A stretch of DNA of 64,000 nt from assembly GCF_025137375.1 (NCBI RefSeq), contig NZ_CP073720.1, forward strand, positions 2,442,501-2,506,500. Direction: 5' to 3'. This DNA is from Dactylosporangium fulvum (GTDB lineage: Bacteria; Actinomycetota; Actinomycetes; Mycobacteriales; Micromonosporaceae). Under the pieces are notes generated by a model. That model had not been told where the DNA came from, did not search any database, and worked only from the letters and a program-made list of their open reading frames with translations. Each line of letters begins with the position of its first letter. Positions within the stretch are counted from its first letter, which is position 1. The position numbers and the translations under genes were made by a program. Positions 42,940 to 51,962 of the stretch are shown piece by piece.

Positions 42940-45075
42940 GTGGCGCGCTGGATCGTTGTCGTGTCCGCATTTGTCACCGTTCTCGCCGGCGTGTTCGGCG
43001 CCGGGGTGATCGACCGGCTCTCGCTGAACCGGTTCGAGGCGCCCGGATCCGAGTCGATGCAGGCCCGGGCGGTGCTCGCCGAGCGGTTCCGCACCGGCAG
43101 CCCCAACGTCGCGCTGCTCGTCACGGCGCGGGAGGGCACGGTCGACAGTCCCGCGGTCGCCGCGGCCGGGCTGGCGATCACCGAGGAGCTGCGGCGGCAC
43201 GGAGGTGTCGGCGACGCCTGGTCGTACTGGAGCCGCGGCAACCTGGCGACCCTGCGCAGCGCCGACGGCCGGCAGGCGCTGGTGCTGGCCTGGTTGCCGG
43301 GCAGTGCCGACGACGTGCGCCGCGGCGTCCTGCCCACCCTGGCGCCGGCGTTCAACCGCGAGGACGCGGCCGTCACGGTCGCCGTCGGCGGCGGCGACGA
43401 GGTGTTCCGCCAGGTGATGGAGCAGGCCCGCCGCGACTTCCTGCGCGCGGAGCTCGTCATCCTCCCGCTCGTGCTGCTCATGCTGTGGTGGGTGTACCGC
43501 CGGATCGGCGCCGCGCTCGTCACCCTCGGCATCGGCGTCTTCGCCGTCGCCGGCTCCCTCGCCCTGCTGCGCCTCGTCGTCGCGGCCGGGGTCGACGTGT
43601 CCACGTTCGCGTCGAACATCGCGCTCGTGATGGGCATCGGGCTGGGCGTCGACTACGGCCTCTTCATGATCTTCCGCTTCCGGGAGGAGTTGCACCACGG
43701 CGAGGGCGCGGTCGCGCGTACCGTGCGGACCGCCGGCCGCACCGTCCTCTTCAGCGGCGCCACCGTCGCGGCGTCACTCGCCGTGCTGTTCGCCTTCCCG
43801 TTCCCGTTCCTGAGCTCCTTCGCCTGGGCCGGGCTCGCCGTGGTCCTCGCCGCCGTCGTGGGCGCCGTGGTCGTGCTGCCCGCCGCCCTGGCGCTGCTCG
43901 GCCGGCGGGTCGACGCGCCGCCGCGGGCGGAACGCTTCTGGGGCCGGGTCGCGGCGCGGGTGGTCCGCAGCCCCCTGCGGTACGGCGGCGCCGCCCTGGC
44001 CGTGCTCGTGCTGCTCGGCGCGCCCGTGCTGGGCATCCGCTTCGGCCTGCCCGACGACCGCGTGCTGCCCGCGTCGGCGCCGGTCCGCCAGGTGTACGAC
44101 CAGATCCGCGCCGGCTTCGCCCAGGAGGAGTCGGACGCGGTGCAGATCGTCGCGGCGGACGGCGGGGGGCCGGTCGCCGACTACGCCCGGCGGTTGTCCG
44201 AAGTGGACGGGGTGGTCCGTGTCGACTCGGCCGACGGGTCCTACGCGGACGGTGCGCGGACCGGTGACGCGATCGGCGCCCTCCGGGACGGCGCCGCGAC
44301 CCGGCTGGTGGTCGTGCCCTTCAGCGAGCGGCTCGAACGCGACGCCGTCGGCCTCGTCCGCGAGCTGCGGGCCGTCCCGCAGCCCTTCCCCGTCCACGTC
44401 GGCGGCTACCCGGCCGAGCTCACCGACTACCGCGACGGCGTGGCCGGCCGCCTCCCGCTCGTCGCCGGGCTCATCGTCGCCGTCACCGTCGCCGTGCTGT
44501 TCCTCATGACCGGCAGCGTCGTCGCGCCGCTCAAGGCCGCCGTCCTCAACCTGCTGAGCCTGTCGGTGATGTTCGGCGCCCTGGTGTTCGTCTTCCAGGA
44601 GGGGCACCTCAGCGGCCTGCTCGGCTTCACCCCGACCGGGTCGATCGAGCCCAGCGTGCCGATCCTCATGTTCTGCGTCGCGTACGGGCTCTCGATGGAC
44701 TACGAGGTCCTCCTGCTGGCGCGGATCAAGGAGGTGTACGACCGGACGGGCGACCCGGTCGGCGCGATCCCGGCCGGCATCACGCGCAGCGCGCCGCTCG
44801 TCACCGCCGCCGCGGTCATCCTGGCGGTGTCGTTCGCCGCCTACGCCACCGGCCGGGTCGTCTTCCTGCAGCAACTCGGCATCGGCATGGCCCTGGCCGT
44901 CCTCGTCGACGCCACGCTCATCCGCGGCCTGCTCGCGCCCGCCTTCATGCGTCTCGCCGGCCACGCCAACTGGTGGGCGCCCAAGCCGCTGCGCCGCCTG
45001 CACCGCCGGATCGGCCTCGCCGAGGGACCCGGGGCGGCGGAACCGGTCACCATCGGTGAGAATGTGCGATCATGA
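42940..45075 (+). CDS. MMPL-family RND transporter
   Basis: A 711-residue RND permease of the MMPL group, which exports lipids, siderophores or drugs using the proton gradient. It has one N-terminal helix, a porter loop (about 30-170), helices 2-6 (about 170-330, with [25 protein letters not shown], carrying the proton-relay Asp-Tyr), a second loop, and helices 7-12 (about 490-670, with [21 protein letters not shown]). GTG 42940 has AGGAGG 5-6 bases upstream. It is probably repressed by the divergent TetR protein and overlaps the following gene by ATGA. Confidence 0.92.
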   Translation: MARWIVVVSAFVTVLAGVFGAGVIDRLSLNRFEAPGSESMQARAVLAERFRTGSPNVALLVTAREGTVDSPAVAAAGLAITEELRRHGGVGDAWSYWSRGNLATLRSADGRQALVLAWLPGSADDVRRGVLPTLAPAFNREDAAVTVAVGGGDEVFRQVMEQARRDFLRAELVILPLVLLMLWWVYRRIGAALVTLGIGVFAVAGSLALLRLVVAAGVDVSTFASNIALVMGIGLGVDYGLFMIFRFREELHHGEGAVARTVRTAGRTVLFSGATVAASLAVLFAFPFPFLSSFAWAGLAVVLAAVVGAVVVLPAALALLGRRVDAPPRAERFWGRVAARVVRSPLRYGGAALAVLVLLGAPVLGIRFGLPDDRVLPASAPVRQVYDQIRAGFAQEESDAVQIVAADGGGPVADYARRLSEVDGVVRVDSADGSYADGARTGDAIGALRDGAATRLVVVPFSERLERDAVGLVRELRAVPQPFPVHVGGYPAELTDYRDGVAGRLPLVAGLIVAVTVAVLFLMTGSVVAPLKAAVLNLLSLSVMFGALVFVFQEGHLSGLLGFTPTGSIEPSVPILMFCVAYGLSMDYEVLLLARIKEVYDRTGDPVGAIPAGITRSAPLVTAAAVILAVSFAAYATGRVVFLQQLGIGMALAVLVDATLIRGLLAPAFMRLAGHANWWAPKPLRRLHRRIGLAEGPGAAEPVTIGENVRS

Positions 45076-45659
45076 CCCCGATCACCAATCTCGATCTGAC
45101 CGGTTTCCAGCAGCTCGACCAGCTCGTGTGGCGTGACGAGCAGGGCACGATCCTGTCGCTGCACTTCTTCGACCTCCGCCCCGACCTGCCGGCCCCGCTG
45201 CACGAGCTCCCGGCGTTGCAGGCCGGACTGGCCCGCAACGCCGCGGCCCAGGGCGCCGGGGTCATCGAGGCGGTCATCGAACCGGTCGACGGTGTCCCGG
45301 CCGTGCGCCAGCTCATCAAGGTGCCCCACCCGCAGGGCCACGGCCTGGTGTTCCTCGGGTCGTACACGGTTCCGCGGGCCACGTGCAGCACGGTGCTGAA
45401 GCTGCAGGCGCCCGAGTACGGGACGACCGGCATGCGGGAGGCCCTGATCATGTCGCAGGTCGGTCCGCAGCACTACTTCCTGCCGTCGCCCTATGCGCCC
45501 GACCTCCAGGGCGGCCTGCCTCACCACCGGGCCGACGGCGAACAGTACGACGCGCAGTTCCCGGACCACCCGCTGACGCTGGTCCGCGCGAAGCTGCGCC
45601 GCATGCTGCCGAGCGTCCGGCTGGACGACCGGTTCAAGGCGCTGCCGCCGTTCGAGTGA
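45072..45659 (+). CDS. Hypothetical protein coupled to the MMPL transporter
   Basis: A 195-residue soluble-looking protein whose ATG lies in the MMPL stop (ATGA overlap), implying obligate co-expression. It has no signal peptide or membrane helix and no domain I can name. A mixed alpha/beta pattern is suggested by ILSLHFFDLRPDLPAPL, AVIEPVDGVPAVRQLIKVPHP and LVFLGSYTVPR. The C-terminus is basic. It could be a transporter accessory or a substrate-handling enzyme. Confidence that it is a real gene is high; its role is unknown. Confidence 0.8.
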   Translation: MTPITNLDLTGFQQLDQLVWRDEQGTILSLHFFDLRPDLPAPLHELPALQAGLARNAAAQGAGVIEAVIEPVDGVPAVRQLIKVPHPQGHGLVFLGSYTVPRATCSTVLKLQAPEYGTTGMREALIMSQVGPQHYFLPSPYAPDLQGGLPHHRADGEQYDAQFPDHPLTLVRAKLRRMLPSVRLDDRFKALPPFE

Positions 45660-45692
45660 CAGCCCGGCTGCCGGTGCGGCCCGCTCGTCGGT

Positions 45693-46139
45693 TCAGGTCG
45701 ACGGGTTGGTCGCGAACCGTTCCGGTGCCACGAGGACCGCGACGCGGCGGTCCTCGACCATGGCCCGGTCGTATTCGTCGAGGTCGGGGTGGACACCACC
45801 CGCCGCGTGGTAGATGTCGCGCAGCAGCAGGCGGAGCTTCTCGGCGCCCGCCTCCGGCCCGACGATCTCGGCCGGGCCGCTGACCGAGATCCACTCCCAG
45901 CCGGCCCGGAACGCCAGGGTCGCCCGCGGGTGCTGCCGCAGGTTGGCGAGCTTCGCCGTGCCGCCGCGCGAGACGAGCGCGACGACCGGAGCCCCGGTGT
46001 CCGGGTGCTGCAGGATGCCCGCGTTGACCACGGAGGTCGACGGCTCGCCGTCGGCCCGCACGGTCACCAGGACCGCGAGCCAGTGCTCCCGGGACGCCAG
46101 CTCGGCGACGCGCCGCAGCCCCTCGTCGGTGGAGATCAT
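45693..46139 (-). CDS. F420/FMN-type pyridoxamine-5-phosphate-oxidase-like protein
   Basis: A 148-residue split-barrel protein resembling the Rv1155-like, TIGR03618 F420-dependent family. Supporting segments are LAVLVTVRADGEPSTSVVNAGIL, VVALVSRGGTAKLANLRQHPRATLAF and WISVSGPAEIVGPE. Such proteins bind F420 and reduce or oxidise small molecules. It converges on the MMPL-coupled gene with 33 bp between stops and stands alone. Substrate unknown. Confidence 0.87.
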   Translation of the reverse strand: MISTDEGLRRVAELASREHWLAVLVTVRADGEPSTSVVNAGILQHPDTGAPVVALVSRGGTAKLANLRQHPRATLAFRAGWEWISVSGPAEIVGPEAGAEKLRLLLRDIYHAAGGVHPDLDEYDRAMVEDRRVAVLVAPERFATNPST

Positions 46140-46244
46140 GCGGCCAGCATATCCGTCCGCCTGCCGCGAGCGGCGCGGCGACGAGTTGCTCGGAACCCTC
46201 CTCGACGCCGCCGCACCGGTGTGCGCCGAGCCGCTCGTGTGCGG

Positions 46245-47126
46245 TCAGACGCAGCGGCAGCAGGCCTCCGTGAACACGCGGACCGCCTCGCGGGTGTCGC
46301 CGGTGCGCCACACCACCGCGAGCTGGCTGGGCGACAGGCCGGTCACCGGACGGCAGACGACGTCGTCGCGCTGGTACAGCTCGGCGTTGCCCGCCGCGAG
46401 CAGCGCCACGCCGCGACCCGACGCCACCGCCTCGAACGTCTCGTCGGCGGTCGTGGCCGTCACCGACACCGTCGCGGGGGACTCGCGGTGGTCGCTGGCC
46501 AGCCAGAAGTCCCGCAACGCCCCGGCACTGCGCGGCAGGGCCACAAACGGCTCACTGGCCAGAGCGTCGAACGGCACCCGCTCCCGGCTCGCCAGGTGAT
46601 GGCCGACCGGCAGCGCGACCCAGCGGTCCTCGACAGTCACGACCCGCCAGGAGAGGGCGCCGCCGGCTGGCACCGGCAGCCATGCGATCGCGACGTCCAC
46701 CTCCTCGGCGTCGAGGCCCGCGCTCGGGTCGGCCCACGGGATCTGCCGGAACGCGAGCTGCCAGCCCGGCAGGTCCTGCGCCATGCGGGTGGTCACCGCC
46801 GGGATCAGGCCGCGGCCGATGCTGGTCTGGAAGCCCACGGTCAACGTGCTGTCCGAAGTGGACACCACCGCCGCGACCTCCTGCCGGGCCCGGTCCCAGT
46901 CGCCGATCAGCCGCTGGGCGTGGGGGAGCAGGGCGGCGCCGGCCGCGGTGATCGTGATCGCGCGGCGGCCGCGGTCGAACAGCGTCGCTCGCAGGGCCAG
47001 CTCCAGCTGGCGGATCTGCTTGCTGAGCGCCGGCTGCGAGACGTGCAACCGGCTCGCCGCACGGGTGAAGTTGAGCTCCTCGGCGACGGCGACGAAGTAT
47101 CGCAGGTCCCGGACGTGCACATCCAT
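46245..47126 (-). CDS. LysR-family transcriptional regulator
   Basis: A 293-residue regulator. The N-terminal winged HTH is MDVHVRDLRYFVAVAEELNFTRAA followed by LHVSQPALSKQIRQLE (about 1-60). The C-terminal substrate-binding domain (about 90-290) includes LTVGFQTSIGRGLIP and VDVAIAWLP. The short region 47127-47187 separates it from the divergent LLM-class oxidoreductase, which it probably regulates. It is acidic near the end with a Cys pair (ACCRCV). Ligand unknown. Confidence 0.9.
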   Translation of the reverse strand: MDVHVRDLRYFVAVAEELNFTRAASRLHVSQPALSKQIRQLELALRATLFDRGRRAITITAAGAALLPHAQRLIGDWDRARQEVAAVVSTSDSTLTVGFQTSIGRGLIPAVTTRMAQDLPGWQLAFRQIPWADPSAGLDAEEVDVAIAWLPVPAGGALSWRVVTVEDRWVALPVGHHLASRERVPFDALASEPFVALPRSAGALRDFWLASDHRESPATVSVTATTADETFEAVASGRGVALLAAGNAELYQRDDVVCRPVTGLSPSQLAVVWRTGDTREAVRVFTEACCRCV

Positions 47127-47187
47127 AACCGAAGGTTATGACAGCAAGTCTTGGACCCCGGCCGCCGGGCCGTCGCAGGATGAACGG

Positions 47188-48042
47188 GTGGAACTCGGGG
47201 TGTCCGGACTCAACGCGAAGGCGACCATCGGCCCGCGGGCCACCGTGCGACTGGCCCGGCTGGCCGAAGACCTCGGCTACCGGTCCTGGTGGGCGGGCGA
47301 GCACGTGGTGCTGCCCAGCCCGCGGACGCCGGACTCGCCGATGGCGCCCACCGACCCGGTCCTCGATCCGCTGATCCACCTGACCTTCGTGGCCGGCGCC
47401 ACGACGACCATCGCGCTCGGCACCGCGATCGTCATCCTGCCCCAGCGCAACCCGCTGGTGCTCGCCAAGCAGGTCGCGAGCCTCGACGTGCTCAGCGGCG
47501 GGCGGCTGCTGCTCGGTGTGGGCGCCGGTTATCTGGAGCCGGAGATGACCGCCGTCGGCGTGCCGATGGCCGGGCGCGGTGCCCGCACGGACGAGTACAT
47601 CGACGCCATGCGCTCCCTCTGGACGGACGAGGCTCCGGCCCACCACGGGCGCTTCGTCTCGTTCGACAAGGTCGATGCCCACCCGCGCCCGGCCCGGCCC
47701 GTGCCGGTCGTGATCGGCGGCCACAGCCCGGCGGCGTTCCGGCGGGCCGTCGCTCGCGGCGACGGCTGGTTTGGCAACGGCGCGTCCGCGGCCGACCTGC
47801 GCCGGCACCTCGACGGGATCGCCGCGGCGACCCGCGAGGTGGAGCGCCCGGCGGCGCTCGGGCGGCTGGAGGTCACCTGGATGCAGTTCTCGCCGGTGTC
47901 ACGGGCGGAGATGGCACAGTACGCGGCGCTGGGCGTGGACCGGCTCGTCGTCTATCCGCTGCCGATCGAGGACCCCGACGACGTCGCCCGGTTCCTCTCG
48001 GAGCACGCGTCCCGCGCGGCTGCCGAGGGGCTGGTGCACTGA
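47188..48042 (+). CDS. LLM-class F420-dependent oxidoreductase
   Basis: A 284-residue TIM-barrel enzyme of the luciferase-like monooxygenase superfamily. Family motifs are LAEDLGYRSWWAGEHVVLPS, ALGTAIVILPQRNPLVLAKQVASLDVLSGGR, LLLGVGAGYLEPEM, and VPVVIGGHSPAAFRRAVARGDGW. It is likely F420-dependent rather than FMN-dependent by subgroup. GTG 47188 has AGGA about 7 bases upstream and starts at the family N-terminus (VELGVSGLNA). It diverges from the LysR gene. Confidence 0.88.
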   Translation: MELGVSGLNAKATIGPRATVRLARLAEDLGYRSWWAGEHVVLPSPRTPDSPMAPTDPVLDPLIHLTFVAGATTTIALGTAIVILPQRNPLVLAKQVASLDVLSGGRLLLGVGAGYLEPEMTAVGVPMAGRGARTDEYIDAMRSLWTDEAPAHHGRFVSFDKVDAHPRPARPVPVVIGGHSPAAFRRAVARGDGWFGNGASAADLRRHLDGIAAATREVERPAALGRLEVTWMQFSPVSRAEMAQYAALGVDRLVVYPLPIEDPDDVARFLSEHASRAAAEGLVH

Positions 48043-48124
48043 GCGCCCGGCCACGGGGTGTCCGCCACCCGCCGTGACACCTCGTGACCGGAGCCATCGC
48101 CGCAGCAACCACTGGATCAGCCGG

Positions 48125-48913
48125 TCACTCCGCCGCGACCCGGTCGAGCCATTCGGCCATCAGCGCCTCGAACAACTCCGGCTGCTCGAACTGCAGGTTG
48201 TGCCCGGCGACGTCGAGCACCGCGAACGTCGCCCGCGGATAGTGCGGCAGCAGCGCGAACTGGTCGGCATATCCGACGCTGGCGTCCTGCCGTCCGGTGA
48301 GGATCAGCGCGGGCCGGCTGAACGGCGGCCCGTCCTCCGGATCCACGCTGAGCTGCCAGTGCTCCCGGATGCGGGCCATCGCGGTGCTGTCGGCGGCGTC
48401 GAGCCCGGGTCGCACCTCATCCTGGTATCGCTTCAGGGTCTCGGGGCTCTGCACCACGGCCATCGCGGAGAACTCCTCGGCCAGCGCCGGATCGAGCGAG
48501 GCGAGCAGGTCGGGGTCGGGCCGCAGCACCTGGTGCTGCGGCACGGTGCGCTCGGCGTGCTCCAGCTTCGTGCCGATGGGGCAGATCAGCGCGAGGCCGA
48601 GCACCTGGGCCGGGCGTGCACGGGCCAGCGCGCGGGCGAGATAACCGCCGTAGGACTCGCCGATCAGCAGGAACGGCGAGTCGCCGAACTCGGCCGTGAC
48701 GAACGCCGCCAGCTCGGCGAGCACGTCGTCGGAGCTCGCGATCGACGGCGGGGCCGGTGTGCGTCCCATGCTCGGGAGGTCGGGATAGAGCCGCCGGTAG
48801 CCCGGGCGGCGGGCGAACAGCGGCTCGAGGCAGCCGAGCATCAGCCGGTGGTCGGGGGTCCAGCCGTGGATGGCGAGCACCGGGATGCCGGTGCCGTGTG
48901 CGACGAAATGCAT
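48125..48913 (-). CDS. Alpha/beta hydrolase
   Basis: A 262-residue serine hydrolase. HGWTPDH holds the oxyanion region, GESYGGYLARALA the nucleophile Ser, LTGRQDASVGY the Asp and VAGHNLQFEQPE the His, so the triad is complete. It has no signal peptide. It resembles proline iminopeptidase/esterase-like proteins. The upstream gap contains an 11-bp helically phased repeat (49060-49103) that could bear on its expression. Substrate unknown. Confidence 0.88.
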   Translation of the reverse strand: MHFVAHGTGIPVLAIHGWTPDHRLMLGCLEPLFARRPGYRRLYPDLPSMGRTPAPPSIASSDDVLAELAAFVTAEFGDSPFLLIGESYGGYLARALARARPAQVLGLALICPIGTKLEHAERTVPQHQVLRPDPDLLASLDPALAEEFSAMAVVQSPETLKRYQDEVRPGLDAADSTAMARIREHWQLSVDPEDGPPFSRPALILTGRQDASVGYADQFALLPHYPRATFAVLDVAGHNLQFEQPELFEALMAEWLDRVAAE

Positions 48914-49059
48914 GCGGACATCATGTCGACGGGGTCTGACAATTTCACTGTGTCCCGGCTGGCTGCGGTCGAAGCTTCACGAAAAGTTGCCGACGCCGAC
49001 AAGGTTTGACGGCCGCCGGGGGCGTCGGGTCGGCTCGATGGCGTGCCGGGCGGGTTCAC

Positions 49060-49103
49060 GGAGCATTCCCGGAGCATTCCCGGAGCATTCCCGGAGCATT
49101 CCC
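49060..49103. repeat. 11-bp repeat, four perfect copies
   Basis: GGAGCATTCCC is repeated at 49060, 49071, 49082 and 49093, followed by a partial copy (GGAGCATCGGG). The period is about one helical turn, so all copies face the same side of the DNA. It lies between two minus-strand genes, upstream of the alpha/beta hydrolase. Confidence 0.9.
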
Positions 49104-49142
49104 GGAGCATCGGGACATCGCGGCGTGGCCGCGAGGACGACG

Positions 49143-50441
49143 TCAGGGACGTCGTGGCCACGCGTGGCGCACCGCGATCGCCTCCATCGACCACAGCAGC
49201 CGCTCGGCGTCCTCCGGCGCCAGCCAGCGCGTGTCGCTGTGCAGCGTGAGGCGGTATCCGTCAGGACCGTCCTCGACGTCGACGATCAGCGGCTCGAGCG
49301 CAGGACGGTCCTGGCGGGTGATCCACCGGAGTTCGGAACGGGGCAGCGCCGCCCGGATCTCGGCCTCGGGCGGCGCGTCCATCGGCACCGGGCCGCGCCG
49401 GTCGTTGAGGAAGCAGCCGATCTGCAGCTGCTCGCCCCGCTCGGCGGCCGTCCGGTCCAGCAGCGCGTGCAGGTCACGCTGGTCGAAGTAGGCGTACTTG
49501 TACCCCGCCAGCGCCGCCCGCCGCGCCCGCTCGACCACGTCGTCGAAGTCGCCGGCGGTGTCGATCAGGCACAGCCCGGCCTGCACGGCGGTGCAGACCA
49601 CCCCGCCGAGCCCGGCCCGGAACCGGTTGCTCACCAATGGCCGTACCACCACCGGATCGATGCCCGACGTCTCGGCCACCGCGGCCGCGAACACCGCCAG
49701 GAGACTGACCGCGGGATCCACGTCGGTCCGGTCGGTGAGTGCGCGCAGCGCCAGTGGCAGGGCGGCGGAGTCGAAGGCGGCCCGCCAGTACCGCGGGTTG
49801 CGGGGCACGTCCGGCACCGGGAACCGCACCGGCGGCATGGTCCGCACGATGCCGTCGAGGTGCCGGAGCGCGGCCGTGTTCTGCCGCCGGCCGGGCGGTG
49901 ACGCCTGCCAGCGGGCCTGCTCCAGCGGTGCGAGGCCCTCGACCGGGGTGTCCGGCCGTTCGCGCGCCTCGCGGAGCATGATCTTTGCGCCGGCGCCGTC
50001 GGTCGCGAAGTGCGAGACGACCGCGACGAGGTGCGCGGGCACGCCGTCGCGGCGGACGACCGCGGCGCGGATCGGCCACTCGGCGGTGAAGTCGAGCGGG
50101 CGGTCACGGTACCGGCCGGCGACCTCCTGCGGGTCGGCGTCGTCGTACACCTCGACGGTGAGCGTGCCGCGGGCGAAGACCTCCTGCGCCGGGGTGCCGC
50201 CGTCCGGCGGGACGTGCAGGCGGGTGCGGAGCGTGGCGTGGCGGCACATGTGGTACCGCAGCTCGCCGAGGACGTCGTCCAGCGAGGTGCCCGGCGCGAT
50301 CGGCTCGACGCCGCCGAGCGGCATCCAGTGACCGAGAGCGCGCACGGCGTTCCAACTCTCGATCTGGCCCCACGAGAGCGGGCCGTGACCGGCGCCGTCC
50401 CCCTCGAACGGCACCTCGACAACCTCGGCAAGCACACGCAT
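49143..50441 (-). CDS. Stand-alone condensation-domain-like protein
   Basis: A 432-residue CAT-fold protein resembling the condensation domain of non-ribosomal peptide synthetases. PLSWGQIESW matches the C-domain entry motif, and the active-site region is VVSHFATDGAG: the usual HHxxxDG reads SHxxxDG, so the catalytic second His (His144) and Asp-Gly are kept while the first His is Ser. C-terminal half motifs include VSLLAVFAAAVAETSGID and VRPLVSNRFRAGLGG. There are no adenylation or carrier domains here. ATG 50441 is preferred with AGGAGG 7 bases upstream. It could ligate or transfer acyl groups in a small pathway; substrates are unknown. Confidence 0.78.
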   Translation of the reverse strand: MRVLAEVVEVPFEGDGAGHGPLSWGQIESWNAVRALGHWMPLGGVEPIAPGTSLDDVLGELRYHMCRHATLRTRLHVPPDGGTPAQEVFARGTLTVEVYDDADPQEVAGRYRDRPLDFTAEWPIRAAVVRRDGVPAHLVAVVSHFATDGAGAKIMLREARERPDTPVEGLAPLEQARWQASPPGRRQNTAALRHLDGIVRTMPPVRFPVPDVPRNPRYWRAAFDSAALPLALRALTDRTDVDPAVSLLAVFAAAVAETSGIDPVVVRPLVSNRFRAGLGGVVCTAVQAGLCLIDTAGDFDDVVERARRAALAGYKYAYFDQRDLHALLDRTAAERGEQLQIGCFLNDRRGPVPMDAPPEAEIRAALPRSELRWITRQDRPALEPLIVDVEDGPDGYRLTLHSDTRWLAPEDAERLLWSMEAIAVRHAWPRRP

Positions 50442-50457
50442 CATCAGGCCCTCCTCG

Positions 50458-50873
50458 GTGAGCACGCGCATACTAACCGTGCAGCCGGGCGCCTTTGAGG
50501 ATCCGGTCGACGCCGGTTTTCGGCCCGTGCACGGCGATCCCGACGAGCCGCAGCTCAGCGCGTGTCACGGCCCGGACGGCGGCGCGATCCGCTTCGACCT
50601 CGACCGGCACCACCGCGGCGCGGCGGGCGCGACCGTGACCCTCCTGCCGCCGAACGTGGCGCACGACGGCCGTGCCGCGACCCACCACAGGTTCCGCAAG
50701 CGACGAGCTCGAGGCCGAGAGCCGGCTGGCCCTGATCCGTGACCGCCTGCGGACCCACCTCGACCGGCGTCAGGTGGTGTCATCGGTACCGGCACTTCAA
50801 GCGCCACCTCGGCGTCACACCGGGCAGCTATGCCGCCCAGGGTGGCGTGCCGATCGACGTCCCGTCGCTCTGA
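50458..50873 (+). pseudogene. Decayed AraC-family regulator
   Basis: Three pieces of an AraC/XylS regulator lie in three frames. Frame 1 has GAIRFDLDRHHRGAAGATVTL (about 50577-50640), the cupin-type sensor. Frame 2 has DELEAESRLALIRDRLRTHL (about 50709-50768), the hinge before the HTH. Frame 3 has YRHFKRHLGVTPGSYAAQ, the end of the second HTH, closing with TGA at 50871-50873. Most of the HTH region is missing, so internal deletions have shifted the frame and the gene is inactive. Its end overlaps the convergent cupin gene. Confidence 0.8.
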
Positions 50874-51199
50874 TACGCGGTGAAGCCGGCCTGCAGCGCG
50901 ACGTACACCTCGGCCGCCTCGGCGCCCGGGTTGCCGACCGAGATCGGCGCGCCGGCCGGCACGACGGTCGAGTCGCCGGGTCCGAGCAGGTCACCGCCGG
51001 GCGTGATCCGGACCTGCCCGGAAAGCACCACGAAGACCTCGTCCCGGTCGACGGTGTGCGCGTTCGACTCGAGGCCGGCCGGAACGGTCAGCCGCCACGC
51101 ACACACCTGCCGTGACCCGTTGCTGGGCCCGGCGAAGACGGTGAACCGCGCGTCGCCGAGCTCGAATCGCGGCGCGTCGGCCGCTCGCACGATACTCAT
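50828..51199 (-). CDS. Small cupin-domain protein
   Basis: A 123-residue cupin. The beta-barrel pattern is RLTVPAGLESNAHTVDRDEVFVVLSGQV (first motif, with a His and acidic residue) and VVPAGAPISVGNPG (second motif, without the usual metal His). The degenerate second motif suggests a sensory or binding role. It is divergent from the MarR gene across a 87-bp AT-rich spacer. Its 3' end overlaps the AraC relic. Confidence 0.82.
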   Translation of the reverse strand: MSIVRAADAPRFELGDARFTVFAGPSNGSRQVCAWRLTVPAGLESNAHTVDRDEVFVVLSGQVRITPGGDLLGPGDSTVVPAGAPISVGNPGAEAAEVYVALQAGFTAYQSDGTSIGTPPWAA

Positions 51200-51286
51200 G
51201 AGTTGTTCGCTCCTCCTGTCGTGCCTGTCGTACCTCTCCCGCTAGAAGCTAAACCAGATTTCGTATTTTTGTAAATGGGGTTTCGT

Positions 51287-51733
51287 ATGTCGGATGTCAA
51301 CCCGTCCGCCGAGGAGCTGCGCGCGCTGCCGCTCGGCCGGCTCCTGCTGCACGCCCACCGCCGCGCCCAGGCGGCGTCGCTGGCCAAGCTCCAGGCGAGC
51401 GGTCACGCCGACGTACGGTTGGGCCACCTGCCGGCGCTGACCAACCTCGACCCGTCGGGCACCCGGATCACGGAGTTGGCGGCGCGGGCCGGGATGACCC
51501 GTCAGATGATGGGCCGGCTGGTCCGCGAGCTGGAAGGGCTGGGATACGTGGGATCGCGTCCGGACCCGACGGATCAGCGCGCGGTGGTGGTGACGCTGAC
51601 GGACCGCGGCGAGGAGTTCTTGTCCGGCGCCCCGGCGGCGATGGCCGAGGTCGACAGCGATTTCGCGACCCTGCTGGGCCCGGCGGACCTGGCGAAGCTC
51701 CGCGAGATGCTGGTCCGCGTCAGCGCCTCGTAG
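51287..51733 (+). CDS. MarR-family regulator
   Basis: A 148-residue regulator with RITELAARAGMTRQMMGRLVRELEGLGYV as the HTH and DPTDQRAVVVTLTDRG as the wing. ATG 51287 (MSDVNPSAEE) has GGGG 6 bases upstream. The intergenic region to the cupin gene carries two TTTCGTAT copies (51259-51266 and 51281-51288), 22 bp apart, about two helical turns, a possible operator. It likely represses itself and the cupin gene. Confidence 0.87.
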   Translation: MSDVNPSAEELRALPLGRLLLHAHRRAQAASLAKLQASGHADVRLGHLPALTNLDPSGTRITELAARAGMTRQMMGRLVRELEGLGYVGSRPDPTDQRAVVVTLTDRGEEFLSGAPAAMAEVDSDFATLLGPADLAKLREMLVRVSAS

Positions 51734-51962
51734 GTGCGGCTCGCCGGCTGCCGGAGGCGAGCGGTCGCCGTTGACCGCTGCGCCGCCCCGTCATGAGGCG
51801 GTGCCTGCCGGAACGCTCGCGCGACCAAACGGCGGAGTATTCGGTCCGGGATGACCCGGCCCGTCCGGCTGGAGTGGGTGGTGCCGTGAGTCGCCGGAGC
51901 CGTTGGTGACGGTCCGGCGGATCGCCCGCGCCGATGGGTGGTCGCCGGGCGTCGGTGGCGGG
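51734..51962. other. Gene-free 229-bp stretch
   Basis: Between the stops of the MarR gene and the convergent PadR gene. No frame looks coding and no strong hairpin or repeat was found. Confidence 0.5.

Noticed and set aside
48125..50873. Small natural-product cluster around the condensation-domain protein
   Set aside because: No adenylation, carrier, thioesterase or export gene is present; the neighbours are a generic hydrolase, a cupin and a broken regulator.
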